Below, one piece after another: positions 1-8,672 of a stretch of 41,310 bases of DNA. Source of the stretch: an uncultured Draconibacterium sp. (lineage in GTDB: Bacteria > Bacteroidota > Bacteroidia > Bacteroidales > Prolixibacteraceae); assembly GCF_913060805.1 (NCBI RefSeq), contig NZ_CAJXTC010000044.1, positions 1 through 41,310 of the forward strand. Reading direction: 5' to 3'. A program made the translations under genes and the position numbers. Position 1 is the stretch's first letter, and every line of letters begins with the position of its first letter. Under the pieces are notes generated by a model. The model had not been told where the DNA came from. It saw only the letters and a list, made by a program, of their open reading frames with translations, and searched no databases.

Positions 1-1025
1 TTTCCGTTAGAGATTGTGAGGTTGTACGATTGAATGAGTGAAGTTTGAGAAATCTCGTCGTACCAACGTGTATCTGCAGGACGCATGGTTTGTGCCGGAT
101 CGATATATTCAGGCAATAAAATCCTGTCGAGGACTGCATTGTCGCCATCCAAATGCCAGTCATATTTATAAATACTTGAAGTTGGTGTCAATCCGTCGTT
201 GATTGCAGCCTGCCAGTTTACATATCCCCGGTCATAGGTATTCAGCACATCGAGTTTTGAAGTATATTGCTGAATAGTGGCATAAGAACTGAACTCAACC
301 TTGGAAACTCCTTCTTTTCCTTTTTTAGTTGTAATAAGAATTACACCGTTGTTTGCCCGCGAACCATAGATACTGGCAGCAGAAGCATCTTTTAATACCT
401 GCATCGATTCGATGTCGTTCGGGTTTAGTTGTTCAATACCTCCGGTTGTCGGCACACCATCAATAATATAGAGCGGATCGTTGCTTCCTCCACCCATGGT
501 ACTACCACCCCTGATTCGAACAGTAGCGAATGACCCCGGATTTCCGTCAGTAGTTACATAAAGCCCGGCAACACGGCCCTGCAATGCTTTAATAGCATTT
601 CCTGTTGGTGTTTCCTTTACTTCATCCATTTCAACTACGCTGATAGCACCTGTTAAATCAGTTTTTTTCTGTGTTTGATAACCCGTTACAACAATCTGGT
701 CTAAGCCAATAGCTTCTTCATTCAACTGTACATTAATTGTTGTTTGGTTGCCTACAGCAATTTCCTGTTTAAGCATACCCACAAAACTGAATACGAGTGT
801 TGCATCTGTTGAAACAGAGATGGTATAATCTCCGTCAATACCAGTAATTGTTCCATTCGTTGTTCCTTTTTCAATAATAGTTACGCCGGGCAAACTTTCC
901 CCGTTGGAGTCTGTAACATTACCAGAAACAGTGGCTTGCTGTGCAAACGACACTGTTGAAAGCAAACTCAACAGGACAATAAATATCCCTTTGCCTGCTT
1001 TTTTCAATTTGATTAGTTTCATCAT
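1..1025 (-). CDS. SusC-like TonB-dependent receptor, N-terminal part (cut by window edge)
   Basis: Outer-membrane receptor for uptake of an oligosaccharide, probably fructan-derived given its operon. I translated it directly from the minus strand: the frame opens with two consecutive ATG codons at 1025-1020 and stays open to base 1, about 341 residues. A signal peptide ending SFAQQ is followed by a carboxypeptidase-D-like regulatory domain (VSGNVTDSNGESLPGVTI), a TonB-box-like stretch (IVVTGYQTQKK) and the plug domain (RIRGG, DPLYIIDGVPT, NDIESMQVLKDASAASIYG). The C-terminal barrel lies outside the window. It follows the fructokinase gene by 43 bases on the same strand, so it is probably the third gene of the porter-fructokinase operon. 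By eye it is not a close copy of either of the other two SusC proteins here. Confidence 0.9.
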   Translation of the reverse strand, partial: MMKLIKLKKAGKGIFIVLLSLLSTVSFAQQATVSGNVTDSNGESLPGVTIIEKGTTNGTITGIDGDYTISVSTDATLVFSFVGMLKQEIAVGNQTTINVQLNEEAIGLDQIVVTGYQTQKKTDLTGAISVVEMDEVKETPTGNAIKALQGRVAGLYVTTDGNPGSFATVRIRGGSTMGGGSNDPLYIIDGVPTTGGIEQLNPNDIESMQVLKDASAASIYGSRANNGVILITTKKGKEGVSKVEFSSYATIQQYTSKLDVLNTYDRGYVNWQAAINDGLTPTSSIYKYDWHLDGDNAVLDRILLPEYIDPAQTMRPADTRWYDEISQTSLIQSYNLTISNG

Positions 1026-1068
1026 AATTAGATAAGATTACTTAGTTTTAGTATTATTTATTTCTCAC

Positions 1069-1971
1069 TTACACTTTAATTTCAGATAGTATCGAATTGA
1101 TTTCTTTCATGTCGTAATTTGGGGTCGCTCCCGTTTTTGTTGCCACAAAGGCACCGGTTGCGCATGCAAATGCCAAGGCTTCATCAGGGGATTTACCATT
1201 TATGAGCGAAGAAATTAATCCAGCCAGAAATGCATCGCCCGCCCCAACTGTATCAACTGCATTTACCTTGAAGCCCGGATGCTCATAAAATTCACCTTCG
1301 CAGTACAAAATGGCTCCGTCTTCACCTTTTGTAATACAAACCATTTTTATGTTGTATTGTGAAGCAAACCATTTAATCAGGCTTTTCTCGTCATATTTAT
1401 GTTTATTGTACCAGTTTGCAAAAACGACTAATTCATCTTCATTCATCTTCACAATATCAGCTTTCATCAAAAGCTCTTCGACTACCTTTTGCGAGTCGTA
1501 AGGTTTTCGAAAATTGATGTCAACGAGCTTTACTCCACTATAGTCTAATAAAAACATGATAGATTCCCGTGAGATGGGATTTCGAGAAGCAAGCGTACCA
1601 TAAATCAGCAGACCGGACTTTTTTGCTTTATCCATTAATTCTTTTGTCAAACGAATGTTATCCCAAGCTACCGGCTCACATATTTCATAGGTTGCATTAT
1701 TGTTTTCATCCAGTTGAACAATAACTTCACTTGTTGGCAAAAAATCTTCCGTTTGGATATAACTGGTATCGAGCCCCGACCTATTCAAAAAGGCTTTTAG
1801 ATTATTGCCTTCATCGTCATTCCCTATGCTACTTGCAATGGTAGCATCCATGCCGATAGCATTTAGGTGAAGCGCCACGTTCATTGGCGCTCCTCCCGGT
1901 TTTGCTCCCGAAGGCAACCTGTCCCAAAGCACTTCCCCAATGCACAATATTTCCTTGTTTTTAATTTCCAT
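1069..1971 (-). CDS. PfkB-family fructokinase, copy 1
   Basis: Cytoplasmic sugar kinase, most likely ATP:D-fructose 6-phosphotransferase, feeding fructose into glycolysis. The 300-residue length is typical of the family. The N-terminal GE(V)LWD and PGGAPMNVALHL motifs fit bacterial fructokinases, and the C-terminal PfkB signature DTVGAGDAFLAG (residues 240-251) holds the expected catalytic base, Asp246. The start ATG lies 32 bases after the stop of the MFS porter gene, so the two are probably co-transcribed. A second copy at 33834-34730 is roughly three-quarters identical by eye and also follows a porter gene. Specificity for fructose rather than another hexose is inferred from the GH32 enzymes and the sensor nearby. 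Confidence 0.93.
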   Translation of the reverse strand: MEIKNKEILCIGEVLWDRLPSGAKPGGAPMNVALHLNAIGMDATIASSIGNDDEGNNLKAFLNRSGLDTSYIQTEDFLPTSEVIVQLDENNNATYEICEPVAWDNIRLTKELMDKAKKSGLLIYGTLASRNPISRESIMFLLDYSGVKLVDINFRKPYDSQKVVEELLMKADIVKMNEDELVVFANWYNKHKYDEKSLIKWFASQYNIKMVCITKGEDGAILYCEGEFYEHPGFKVNAVDTVGAGDAFLAGLISSLINGKSPDEALAFACATGAFVATKTGATPNYDMKEINSILSEIKV

Positions 1972-2003
1972 GATTAGTTTCTTTTGATGTTATATGATGG
2001 GTG

Positions 2004-3341
2004 TTATTTTCTTTTCATCTCAAGCTGAATTTCCTCCAGCGATTTCCCCTTGGTTTCAGGAAGAACTTTCCATGCAAAAAAGAAATGGAATACCATCATG
2101 ATCGCGAAAAAACCAAAGGAGACTCCGCCGCCAACTGCATTGTTTAAAACCGGAAATCCCCATATAAGTGCAGCAGCAAAAATCCAATGTGTAAAACTTC
2201 CGAGTGCCTGTCCCTGCGAACGAACTTTGTTAGGAAAAATTTCAGAAATAACAACCCAGAGAACAGCTCCCTGGGAAAATGCAAAAAACGCGATAAACCC
2301 CATCAGGTAAATCATCACCCCGTAACCTCCCAGGTCGGAGTAATCGCCCGTGAAGAACGACTTTGAAAGCATCCCAAGAAAAAATACCATACCAACTGAA
2401 CCAACCATTAACAATGTGCGCCGTCCATATTTGTCGATAAGAAAAAGAGCTACAAAGGTGAAAAGCAGATTTGTTGCACCTACCGAGATGGATTGGAGTA
2501 AAGAGATATCGGTTTCGAACCCTGCCATTTCGAAAACACGCGGAGCATAAATCATTATGGCATTAATACCGGCTAATTGGTTGAAAGCTGCAATCATTAT
2601 TGCAATCATCACCGGTAAACGGTTTTCTTTTACAAACAGTTTACCGTAACCGATAGCTTCTTCCTGCTCAACTGATTCTTTGACAATCCTGACTTCCTCT
2701 TCCGGATCCTCAGCTTTGATACGTTCAAAAGTGGACAAAGCCTCTTCATATCGTCCATGGTTAATTAACCATCTCGGACTTTCAGGAACCAGATTCAACA
2801 ATAAAAAGAATGAAAGGGCAGGAATTGCCTCAATTCCAATCATCCAACGCCAGGAATCGAGATCAATGGTGCTGACCAAAAAATAATTAACTGCAAATGC
2901 CAGGAAAATAGCGAATACAACAAAAAACTGATTGAGTAACACTAATTGCCCACGTTTTTTTGCCGGTGATATTTCGGCAATGAACATGGGTGTAACCACT
3001 GAAATACAACCTAGCATTATGCCTGTTACCAATCTAAAAAACAGTAACATACCCCAGCCTATTGAAAAAGCACTTCCTAAAGCTGAAATAAAAAAGATAC
3101 CTGATAAAATGATTAAAGATTTGCGTCGGCCAAACTTTTCAGCTGGTTTCCCTATTATTATAGTACCAATTATAGTACCTACAATAGCTATTGCTATGGT
3201 AAAACCTAACCAAAAACTATTTAAATTATATAGCTCTTCAAGTTGTGTTGTCGTCCCCGACATCATGGCAATATCGTAGCCAAAGAGAAATCCGCCTAAA
3301 GCAATGATCAAGGCGACGGTTAAAACGTTCTGTTGTTTCAT
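2004..3341 (-). CDS. MFS sugar porter (fructose/H+ symporter-like), copy 1
   Basis: Inner-membrane transporter of the sugar porter family, expected to import monosaccharide released in the periplasm. It has 445 residues and about 12 hydrophobic segments. Family marks are the GRRKS loop after the second helix pair, PESPRWL in the central region, QLAGINAIMIYAPRVF in helix 7, DKYGRRTLL, and the C-terminal PETKGKSLEEIQ. It is the first gene of the minus-strand operon and is followed by fructokinase, matching the transporter-fructokinase pair of the B. thetaiotaomicron levan locus. Its paralogue at 34744-36078 is very similar in protein but has many silent changes. Fructose as substrate is inferred from context. 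Confidence 0.92.
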   Translation of the reverse strand: MKQQNVLTVALIIALGGFLFGYDIAMMSGTTTQLEELYNLNSFWLGFTIAIAIVGTIIGTIIIGKPAEKFGRRKSLIILSGIFFISALGSAFSIGWGMLLFFRLVTGIMLGCISVVTPMFIAEISPAKKRGQLVLLNQFFVVFAIFLAFAVNYFLVSTIDLDSWRWMIGIEAIPALSFFLLLNLVPESPRWLINHGRYEEALSTFERIKAEDPEEEVRIVKESVEQEEAIGYGKLFVKENRLPVMIAIMIAAFNQLAGINAIMIYAPRVFEMAGFETDISLLQSISVGATNLLFTFVALFLIDKYGRRTLLMVGSVGMVFFLGMLSKSFFTGDYSDLGGYGVMIYLMGFIAFFAFSQGAVLWVVISEIFPNKVRSQGQALGSFTHWIFAAALIWGFPVLNNAVGGGVSFGFFAIMMVFHFFFAWKVLPETKGKSLEEIQLEMKRK

Positions 3342-3342
3342 T

Positions 3343-3363
3343 TCGATTCAGAATTATTGGTTT
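3343..3363 (-). promoter_or_regulatory. conserved leader upstream of MFS copy 1
   Basis: The 21 bases starting one base before the porter start codon are identical to 36080-36100 in front of the second porter gene. The neighbouring coding sequences differ at many third positions, so this untranslated stretch appears constrained. It would lie in the mRNA leader, downstream of the TAnnTTTG box at 3376-3383. Its role (ribosome loading, RNA binding or protein operator) is unknown. Confidence 0.6.
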
Positions 3364-3375
3364 AAAACTTTGAAC

Positions 3376-3383
3376 CAAAAGTA
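3376..3383 (-). promoter_or_regulatory. Bacteroidota -7 promoter box for the porter-fructokinase operon 1
   Basis: On the minus strand this reads TACTTTTG, matching the TAnnTTTG -7 consensus of the Bacteroidota primary sigma factor. It lies 35 bases before the start codon, and a matching box lies at nearly the same place before the second operon (36110-36117). No good -33 TTG element is seen at the usual spacing, which would fit an activator-dependent promoter. Confidence 0.5.
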
Positions 3384-3593
3384 GCGGGACGCCAATTTGA
3401 AGGCATTAATGAATGTTACAAATACAAGCAATGATGTTTCAACTCTTTAGCAACTAAGACTCGAAGCAACAACCCTGAAACATTTTTACAAGTAAATGTA
3501 ACAATTGTGTAAGAGGCATCTTATTCCATTGTTCCAATTATAAAGAGCCAACAATTATTATCCTCTAATTTTGAAATAAGCTCTATATTTATG

Positions 3594-3616
3594 CAAAATG
3601 AACGAAATTCATTTTG
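3594..3616. promoter_or_regulatory. perfect 9-bp inverted repeat, candidate operator
   Basis: CAAAATGAA at 3594-3602 and its exact complement TTCATTTTG at 3608-3616 are separated by five bases. The repeat ends 12 bases before a TAnnTTTG box (3629-3636) and about 50 bases before the DUF6377 regulator start, a fitting place for an autoregulatory operator. Confidence 0.45.
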
Positions 3617-3628
3617 AAATTTTAAACG

Positions 3629-3636
3629 TATTTTTG
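3629..3636 (+). promoter_or_regulatory. -7 promoter box for the DUF6377 regulator
   Basis: TATTTTTG fits TAnnTTTG and lies 28 bases before the ATG at 3665, giving a short leader. A second fit, TAATTTTG at 3566-3573, lies further upstream. Neither has a clear -33 element. Confidence 0.4.
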
Positions 3637-3664
3637 AAGTAGTATTTTTTTACATCCAAATTAT

Positions 3665-5314
3665 ATGGGAGTTTTCATACTTAAATTTATTTTTCTTTTC
3701 ACTTCAATCATATACGTTTGTAATGGATATAGCCAGGAGACTTCGAAAGATATATTGACAACCCTGGATGAAGTTATCGCTCAAAGAGAATACTTTGTAA
3801 CAAAAAAGCTCGACCGTCTTATCGAGTTAAAAGAATCTACACCAAGTCCGGAAAATGAGCATTATTTGACCAACTATTATGCCTATTGCTTAAGGCTTTA
3901 TAATGAGTATCAAACGTTTAAATTTGATTCAGCATACTATTATGCAAAAGAGCTAAATGAAACTGCTCAACAAATTAATAACTCTGAATTGATTGCAAGT
4001 GCAAAGATTGAATTTGCCAATATTCTTATCTCTGCCGGAATTTTCAATGAATCGTTAAAGACATTGAATTCTATTAACTTATTCCCCCTTTCGGATAAAG
4101 TAAAAGCAAATTATTATCAGGTACTGAGCCGGGGATATTTTGATATGGAAAGCTTTTCGCAAAGCCCCGAATTTGCACAGGATTACCGGGAAAAAGGGAT
4201 GGCCGGTTATGATTCGGCTTTAGTGTATTTGCCGCAATCTTCGTGGCAATACCATTCATTAATAGCTCAGAAAAATCTAAAACTGGGAAATAACGATACA
4301 GCCATTGTTGAGCTCGAAAATATAATAAGTACTTATAGTCTTACAAATGACGAATTAGCATTACCGTTAATATCTCTTGCTTTTACCTATGGAATTGTTG
4401 GAGACAAAGAAAAGGAGCTTATATATATGGCAAAAGCAGCAATGGCTGATCTAAGGGGAGCCAAAAAGGAAGCTGTTGCATTGCTTTTTCTTGCCAATAA
4501 TCTCTATGAACAGGGAGATATAATCCGTGCCAGCAAATATGTAAATATAGCCTTAGAAGATAGTCGCTTTTACGGAAGTAATTTCAGGCTTTGGCAGGTT
4601 TCCAATTTTCTGCCTTTTATTAAAGCAGAGCATATTGGAACCATTGAAAAACAAAAGAAACAACTATGGAATTACGCCTTGGTTGTAACTTTACTGATTA
4701 TCGTTGTGGGAATTTCTTTTGTTGTTATTGCAAGACAGACTGTAAAACTTAGAAAATCGAAAATAATCGTAGAAAAAACCAATAAAAAGCTGGCAGTAAG
4801 TAACGAGGAGTTACTGCTTGCCAACAGGATAAAAGAGGAATACATTGGTTATTATTTCGAAATTAGTTCTCAGATTATTGATAAGCTTGAAAAGTTAAAA
4901 TTATTGGTTGGCAGACGGTTGAAGAAAAGACAGTTTGATGAACTTTCACTTGAAGTTGACAACCTAAATATACATAAAGAAAAAGCAAAATTGTACCACA
5001 ACTTTGATAAAGCATTTCTCGAAATTTTTCCAGAGTTTCCGAATAAAATAAATGCCTTATTAAAACCTGAAGAGCAAATTCGCATGAAAGAAGGACAACT
5101 TTTAAATACCGAGTTGCGCATTATTGCTTTATTCAGGTTGGGCATTCAAGATGCTGAAAAGCTTTCCCGAATTCTCGACTGCTCGGTAAATACCATTTAT
5201 GCTTACAAATCGAAAATGAAAAACAAGTCTCAAAATCCTACCCAGTTTGAGCAGGATATCATGTTGGTTACTCGTGGGGCGAATATCGAAAATACGAGTT
5301 TATTACCTAAATAG
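3665..5314 (+). CDS. membrane-bound TPR/HTH transcriptional regulator (DUF6377 / SusR-like type)
   Basis: Probable sensor-regulator of the downstream alpha-glucan genes. The 549-residue protein starts with a signal peptide or anchor (residues 1-24, ending YSQ). A helical region of TPR character (about 30-320) would lie in the periplasm. One strong membrane helix (about 335-358, ALVVTLLIIVVGISFVVIA) is followed by a charged, coiled-coil-like cytoplasmic stretch and a C-terminal helix-turn-helix (about 480-525, with RIIALFRLGIQDAEKLSRIL then CSVNTIYAYKSKMKNK). Proteins of this architecture sit next to SusC genes in many Bacteroidota glucan loci, including, as I recall, the dextran locus of B. 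thetaiotaomicron. It lies 279 bases upstream of and co-directional with SusC. The ligand is not visible from the sequence. Confidence 0.8.
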   Translation: MGVFILKFIFLFTSIIYVCNGYSQETSKDILTTLDEVIAQREYFVTKKLDRLIELKESTPSPENEHYLTNYYAYCLRLYNEYQTFKFDSAYYYAKELNETAQQINNSELIASAKIEFANILISAGIFNESLKTLNSINLFPLSDKVKANYYQVLSRGYFDMESFSQSPEFAQDYREKGMAGYDSALVYLPQSSWQYHSLIAQKNLKLGNNDTAIVELENIISTYSLTNDELALPLISLAFTYGIVGDKEKELIYMAKAAMADLRGAKKEAVALLFLANNLYEQGDIIRASKYVNIALEDSRFYGSNFRLWQVSNFLPFIKAEHIGTIEKQKKQLWNYALVVTLLIIVVGISFVVIARQTVKLRKSKIIVEKTNKKLAVSNEELLLANRIKEEYIGYYFEISSQIIDKLEKLKLLVGRRLKKRQFDELSLEVDNLNIHKEKAKLYHNFDKAFLEIFPEFPNKINALLKPEEQIRMKEGQLLNTELRIIALFRLGIQDAEKLSRILDCSVNTIYAYKSKMKNKSQNPTQFEQDIMLVTRGANIENTSLLPK

Positions 5315-5490
5315 AAAGTTCTGAAGAGGATGTTTTCGGGGCTGATTTCCTTTTTTTTGAATCATATTTCATCTATATTTTTTCAGGATCAATGCATTGT
5401 AACTAATTGACAAATAGACATGTATGAGAAGGACCCTCAAAATAAATCTATATAAACCTTTTACTTTTTCCTTTTAGCACTGCCTTAAAA

Positions 5491-5498
5491 TACTTTTG
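5491..5498 (+). promoter_or_regulatory. -7 promoter box for the alpha-glucan SusC operon
   Basis: TACTTTTG matches TAnnTTTG and lies 95 bases before the SusC start, leaving a leader of roughly 90 bases. The intergenic region 5315-5593 holds no gene; a TGTAAC lies upstream at about 5395-5400. Confidence 0.45.
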
Positions 5499-5522
5499 AA
5501 TTAGAAATCAAAAATTTTCAGA

Positions 5523-5555
5523 TTCCCAGTTAAGCTTAATTATCAAAACCGGGAA
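5523..5555 (+). promoter_or_regulatory. leader stem-loop upstream of SusC
   Basis: TTCCCAGTT (5523-5531) and AACCGGGAA (5547-5555) can pair over nine positions with one mismatch, giving a hairpin in the predicted 5' leader of the SusC mRNA about 38 bases before the start codon. It lacks a U-run, so it is not a terminator. A role in translation control is conjecture. Confidence 0.3.
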
Positions 5556-5593
5556 ATGAAAATTAACACTGTAAAACTAATTCAAAGTAAACT

Positions 5594-8500
5594 ATGACGA
5601 AATTTGTAAACAGCGTACTGGCTATTGGTATTATTCTAATTACGGTACATTCCAGTTCTGAAGTTTATGCAAACGGGAACTTACAATCCGGTTCAACAAA
5701 AACTTCAGTACAGCAAAACGAAAAAACAGTAAAAGGTACGGTTACTGATTCCAGGGGAGAGCCTTTACCAGGCGTAACAGTTGTTTTAAAAGGTACAACC
5801 AAAGGAACAACAACCGACTTCGATGGAAATTACTCCTTGTCGAATATTCCCGCAGATGGTATTCTGGTATTTTCTTTTGTTGGTATGCAGGATGTTGAAG
5901 AAAGTATACAAAACAAAAGTGAACTTAATGTAACCATGCTTGAGAAAACGATTGGCCTGGAGGAAGTGGTTGCGATAGGCTACGGTTCACAAAAGAAGAA
6001 AGATCTTACCGGTTCTGTCGTTTCAGTAAGCACCGATGATTTAAAATCGCTCCCACTGGCGAGCGTTGGTGAAGCCATGCAGGGGAAAGCTGCCGGTGTG
6101 CAGATTATCTCGAGTGGTACTCCCGGTAACGACCCAACCTTTCGTATTCGTGGTATTGGCACCATTAATAACAACGATCCTTTACTCGTAATCGACGGTG
6201 TACCAACTCAATCCGGTTTAAATCAATTAAACATGGATGATGTGGAATCGATACAGGTTTTAAAAGACGCATCGGCAACGGCAATTTATGGTTCGCGAGG
6301 TGCTAACGGTGTAGTTATTATAACCACAAAAAGCGGTAAATCAGGAAAAGGGGTTATTTCTTTCAATGCCTACTATGGTATGCAAGAGGCAACCAATATG
6401 GTTGACATGCTAAATGCTTCCGAATTTGCTTCGTTGCATAATGAAATGATGGCTAATGCCGGTCAGAATCAAAATCCGGCATATTCAAATCCGGCATCGC
6501 TGGGCGAGGGAACAGATTGGCTTGGGGCCATGTTTTCTACGGCTCCCATTCAAAATTATTCTATCTCGTATTCTGGCGGTAACGAAAAATCAAATTATTA
6601 CGTTTCCGGCAACTATTTCGACCAGGAAGGAATTGTAAACAATACAGGATTTGAACGTTACACTTTAAAATTCAATTCAGACAATCAGATTCTTGATAAA
6701 GTGAAATTTGGTAATAACATTACTCTAAATCACGACAAAAAATACAGCGGCGACTATAGCATAATAGATGCTATGAGAGCACTTCCAACTCAGGAAATTT
6801 ATAACCAGGATGGTACGTATGCCGGACCGGTTGGAATCCCAATGTGGTATGGCGATGTTGTAAATCCGATTGGACGTTCAGAAATAATTGAGAATACAAC
6901 CCTGGGATACAACCTTATGGGATCAGTTTATGGCGAAGTAGAAATATTGAAAGGGCTTGTTTTTAAATCGCTGGCAGGTATAAAGGCTAACTTTTGGGAA
7001 TCACGTTCGTGGTCACCAAAATATGACTGGCAGCCTACTCCACAGGAACAATCTTATCTTGGCGAAGGCTGGAATCGCTCCATAACCTGGAACTGGGACA
7101 ACACGCTTACCTATAAAACAACAATAGACGAGAAGCATAAGCTAACACTGCTGGCTGGTACAAGTGCCCAGGAAAATAAGTTCAAATATATGACCGGTTC
7201 CATTCAGGAATTTGCCAGCGACTTAACCCAGCAACTTGACAATGGTTTAACTCAAAAAAATATAGGAGGAAATACAAATGAGTGGTCTTTAATGTCTTAT
7301 ATGGGGCGTGTAAATTATTCGTTTGCCGACAAATACTTGCTTACCGGAACAGTTCGTTACGATGGTTCATCAAGGTTCGGGCAAAACAACAAATGGGGAT
7401 TATTCCCATCGGGTTCTGCAGCCTGGAGGATCTCGGAGGAGGATTTCTTTGAAAACATTGAATTTGTTGACGATTTAAAACTCAGGGCAGGATATGGTGT
7501 TACCGGTAATCAGGAAATTGGAAACTACTCGTTTGCTTCGGCGCTAAATACCATTAAGTATAACCTAAACGATAATCTTGTAAATGCAGTTGTGCCTATT
7601 GTGATGCCCAATCCCAATGTTCAATGGGAATCGCAAAAGCAGGCAAACATTGGTTTCGATGCTACTATTTTAGACCAACGCCTGAATATCACATTCGATG
7701 CCTATATCAAAAATACGGAGGACATGCTTGTTCCTGCTTCAATACCCATTACTACGGGTTATTCCGATATTTATGTTCCATCGATTAATGCCGGAGAAAT
7801 TGAGAATAAAGGAATCGAGCTTAGTATTACCTCGCATAATTTAAAGGGTGATTTTACATGGGATACTGATTTTAATATTTCGGTAAACAGAAACGAGGTT
7901 AAAAGCCTGAACGACACCATTCCGATGGCACGAGGCAGCGTAGGTTTTAACCAAAGTATTGCCCGCTTGGAAGTTGGACAGCCCATGGATGTATTCTATG
8001 GTTTTGTAACTGATGGGATTTTTCAAAATCAACAGGAAGTTGACGAACATGCCTTGCAGGTACCCGGAGATGACCCGTATTCAAGAACATCGGCTGGAGA
8101 TATCCGGTATTTGGACTTAAACAGCGACGGCATAATCGATGATAACGACCGTACGTACATTGGTAACCCGAATCCTGATTTCATTTTTGCTTTAAACAAT
8201 ACTTTCACCTATAAAGGGTTCGACCTTACAGTCTTTCTTCAGGGGGTTTACGGAAATGATATTTACAACGCCAATAAAATCTGGAGTGAAGGTATGGCCG
8301 TAGCCCAGAATCAAACTATAGGAGCACTTGACCGTTGGACAGCAGAAGGTACAAGCACTACAGTACCACGAGCCGTATTTAACGACCCCAATAAAAACAT
8401 TCGCCCATCTGACCGCTTTGTAGAAGATGGTTCGTACCTGAGGGTGAAAAACATAACATTTGGTTACACCTTACCGGCCAGCATCATTCAAAAGGCAAAA

Positions 8501-8653
8501 ATGAGTTCTGCTCGCATCTATGTCTCAGGAACGAATCTTTTCACATTTACCGATTACTCGGGATTCGATCCTGAGGTTGGTGTTAACGGAATTGATTTAA
8601 ATACTTATCCGGTGACAAAAACCTACAGTCTGGGTGTAAATATTAGCTTCTAA
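5594..8653 (+). CDS. SusC-like TonB-dependent receptor of the alpha-glucan locus
   Basis: Outer-membrane importer of oligosaccharides, partner of the SusD encoded 19 bases downstream. At 1019 residues it has full family length. Domains in order: signal peptide (about 1-27, ending VYANG), carboxypeptidase-D-like regulatory domain (about 45-120, VKGTVTDSRGEPLPGVTV), a TonB-box-like region (EEVVAIGYGSQKKKDLTG), plug (about 135-250, FRIRGIGTI, DPLLVIDGVPT, VESIQVLKDASATAIYGSRG) and a 22-strand barrel ending in an aromatic-type terminus (TYSLGVNISF). There is no STN domain, so anti-sigma signalling is unlikely. The substrate is inferred to be dextran or isomalto-oligosaccharide from the GH66 gene in the same operon. 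Confidence 0.95.
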   Translation: MTKFVNSVLAIGIILITVHSSSEVYANGNLQSGSTKTSVQQNEKTVKGTVTDSRGEPLPGVTVVLKGTTKGTTTDFDGNYSLSNIPADGILVFSFVGMQDVEESIQNKSELNVTMLEKTIGLEEVVAIGYGSQKKKDLTGSVVSVSTDDLKSLPLASVGEAMQGKAAGVQIISSGTPGNDPTFRIRGIGTINNNDPLLVIDGVPTQSGLNQLNMDDVESIQVLKDASATAIYGSRGANGVVIITTKSGKSGKGVISFNAYYGMQEATNMVDMLNASEFASLHNEMMANAGQNQNPAYSNPASLGEGTDWLGAMFSTAPIQNYSISYSGGNEKSNYYVSGNYFDQEGIVNNTGFERYTLKFNSDNQILDKVKFGNNITLNHDKKYSGDYSIIDAMRALPTQEIYNQDGTYAGPVGIPMWYGDVVNPIGRSEIIENTTLGYNLMGSVYGEVEILKGLVFKSLAGIKANFWESRSWSPKYDWQPTPQEQSYLGEGWNRSITWNWDNTLTYKTTIDEKHKLTLLAGTSAQENKFKYMTGSIQEFASDLTQQLDNGLTQKNIGGNTNEWSLMSYMGRVNYSFADKYLLTGTVRYDGSSRFGQNNKWGLFPSGSAAWRISEEDFFENIEFVDDLKLRAGYGVTGNQEIGNYSFASALNTIKYNLNDNLVNAVVPIVMPNPNVQWESQKQANIGFDATILDQRLNITFDAYIKNTEDMLVPASIPITTGYSDIYVPSINAGEIENKGIELSITSHNLKGDFTWDTDFNISVNRNEVKSLNDTIPMARGSVGFNQSIARLEVGQPMDVFYGFVTDGIFQNQQEVDEHALQVPGDDPYSRTSAGDIRYLDLNSDGIIDDNDRTYIGNPNPDFIFALNNTFTYKGFDLTVFLQGVYGNDIYNANKIWSEGMAVAQNQTIGALDRWTAEGTSTTVPRAVFNDPNKNIRPSDRFVEDGSYLRVKNITFGYTLPASIIQKAKMSSARIYVSGTNLFTFTDYSGFDPEVGVNGIDLNTYPVTKTYSLGVNISF

Positions 8654-8672
8654 CCAATTAAATCAGAATAAA

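Larger units (their letters stand above)
3342..3664. other. divergent intergenic region between porter 1 and the DUF6377 regulator
   Basis: This 323-base region separates the minus-strand fructose operon from the plus-strand alpha-glucan locus, so it should hold promoters facing both ways. Visible elements are the minus-strand -7 box at 3376-3383, GTTACA at 3415-3420, TGTAACA at 3497-3503, a perfect 9-bp inverted repeat at 3594-3616 and a plus-strand -7 box at 3629-3636. No gene is seen. Confidence 0.6.
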
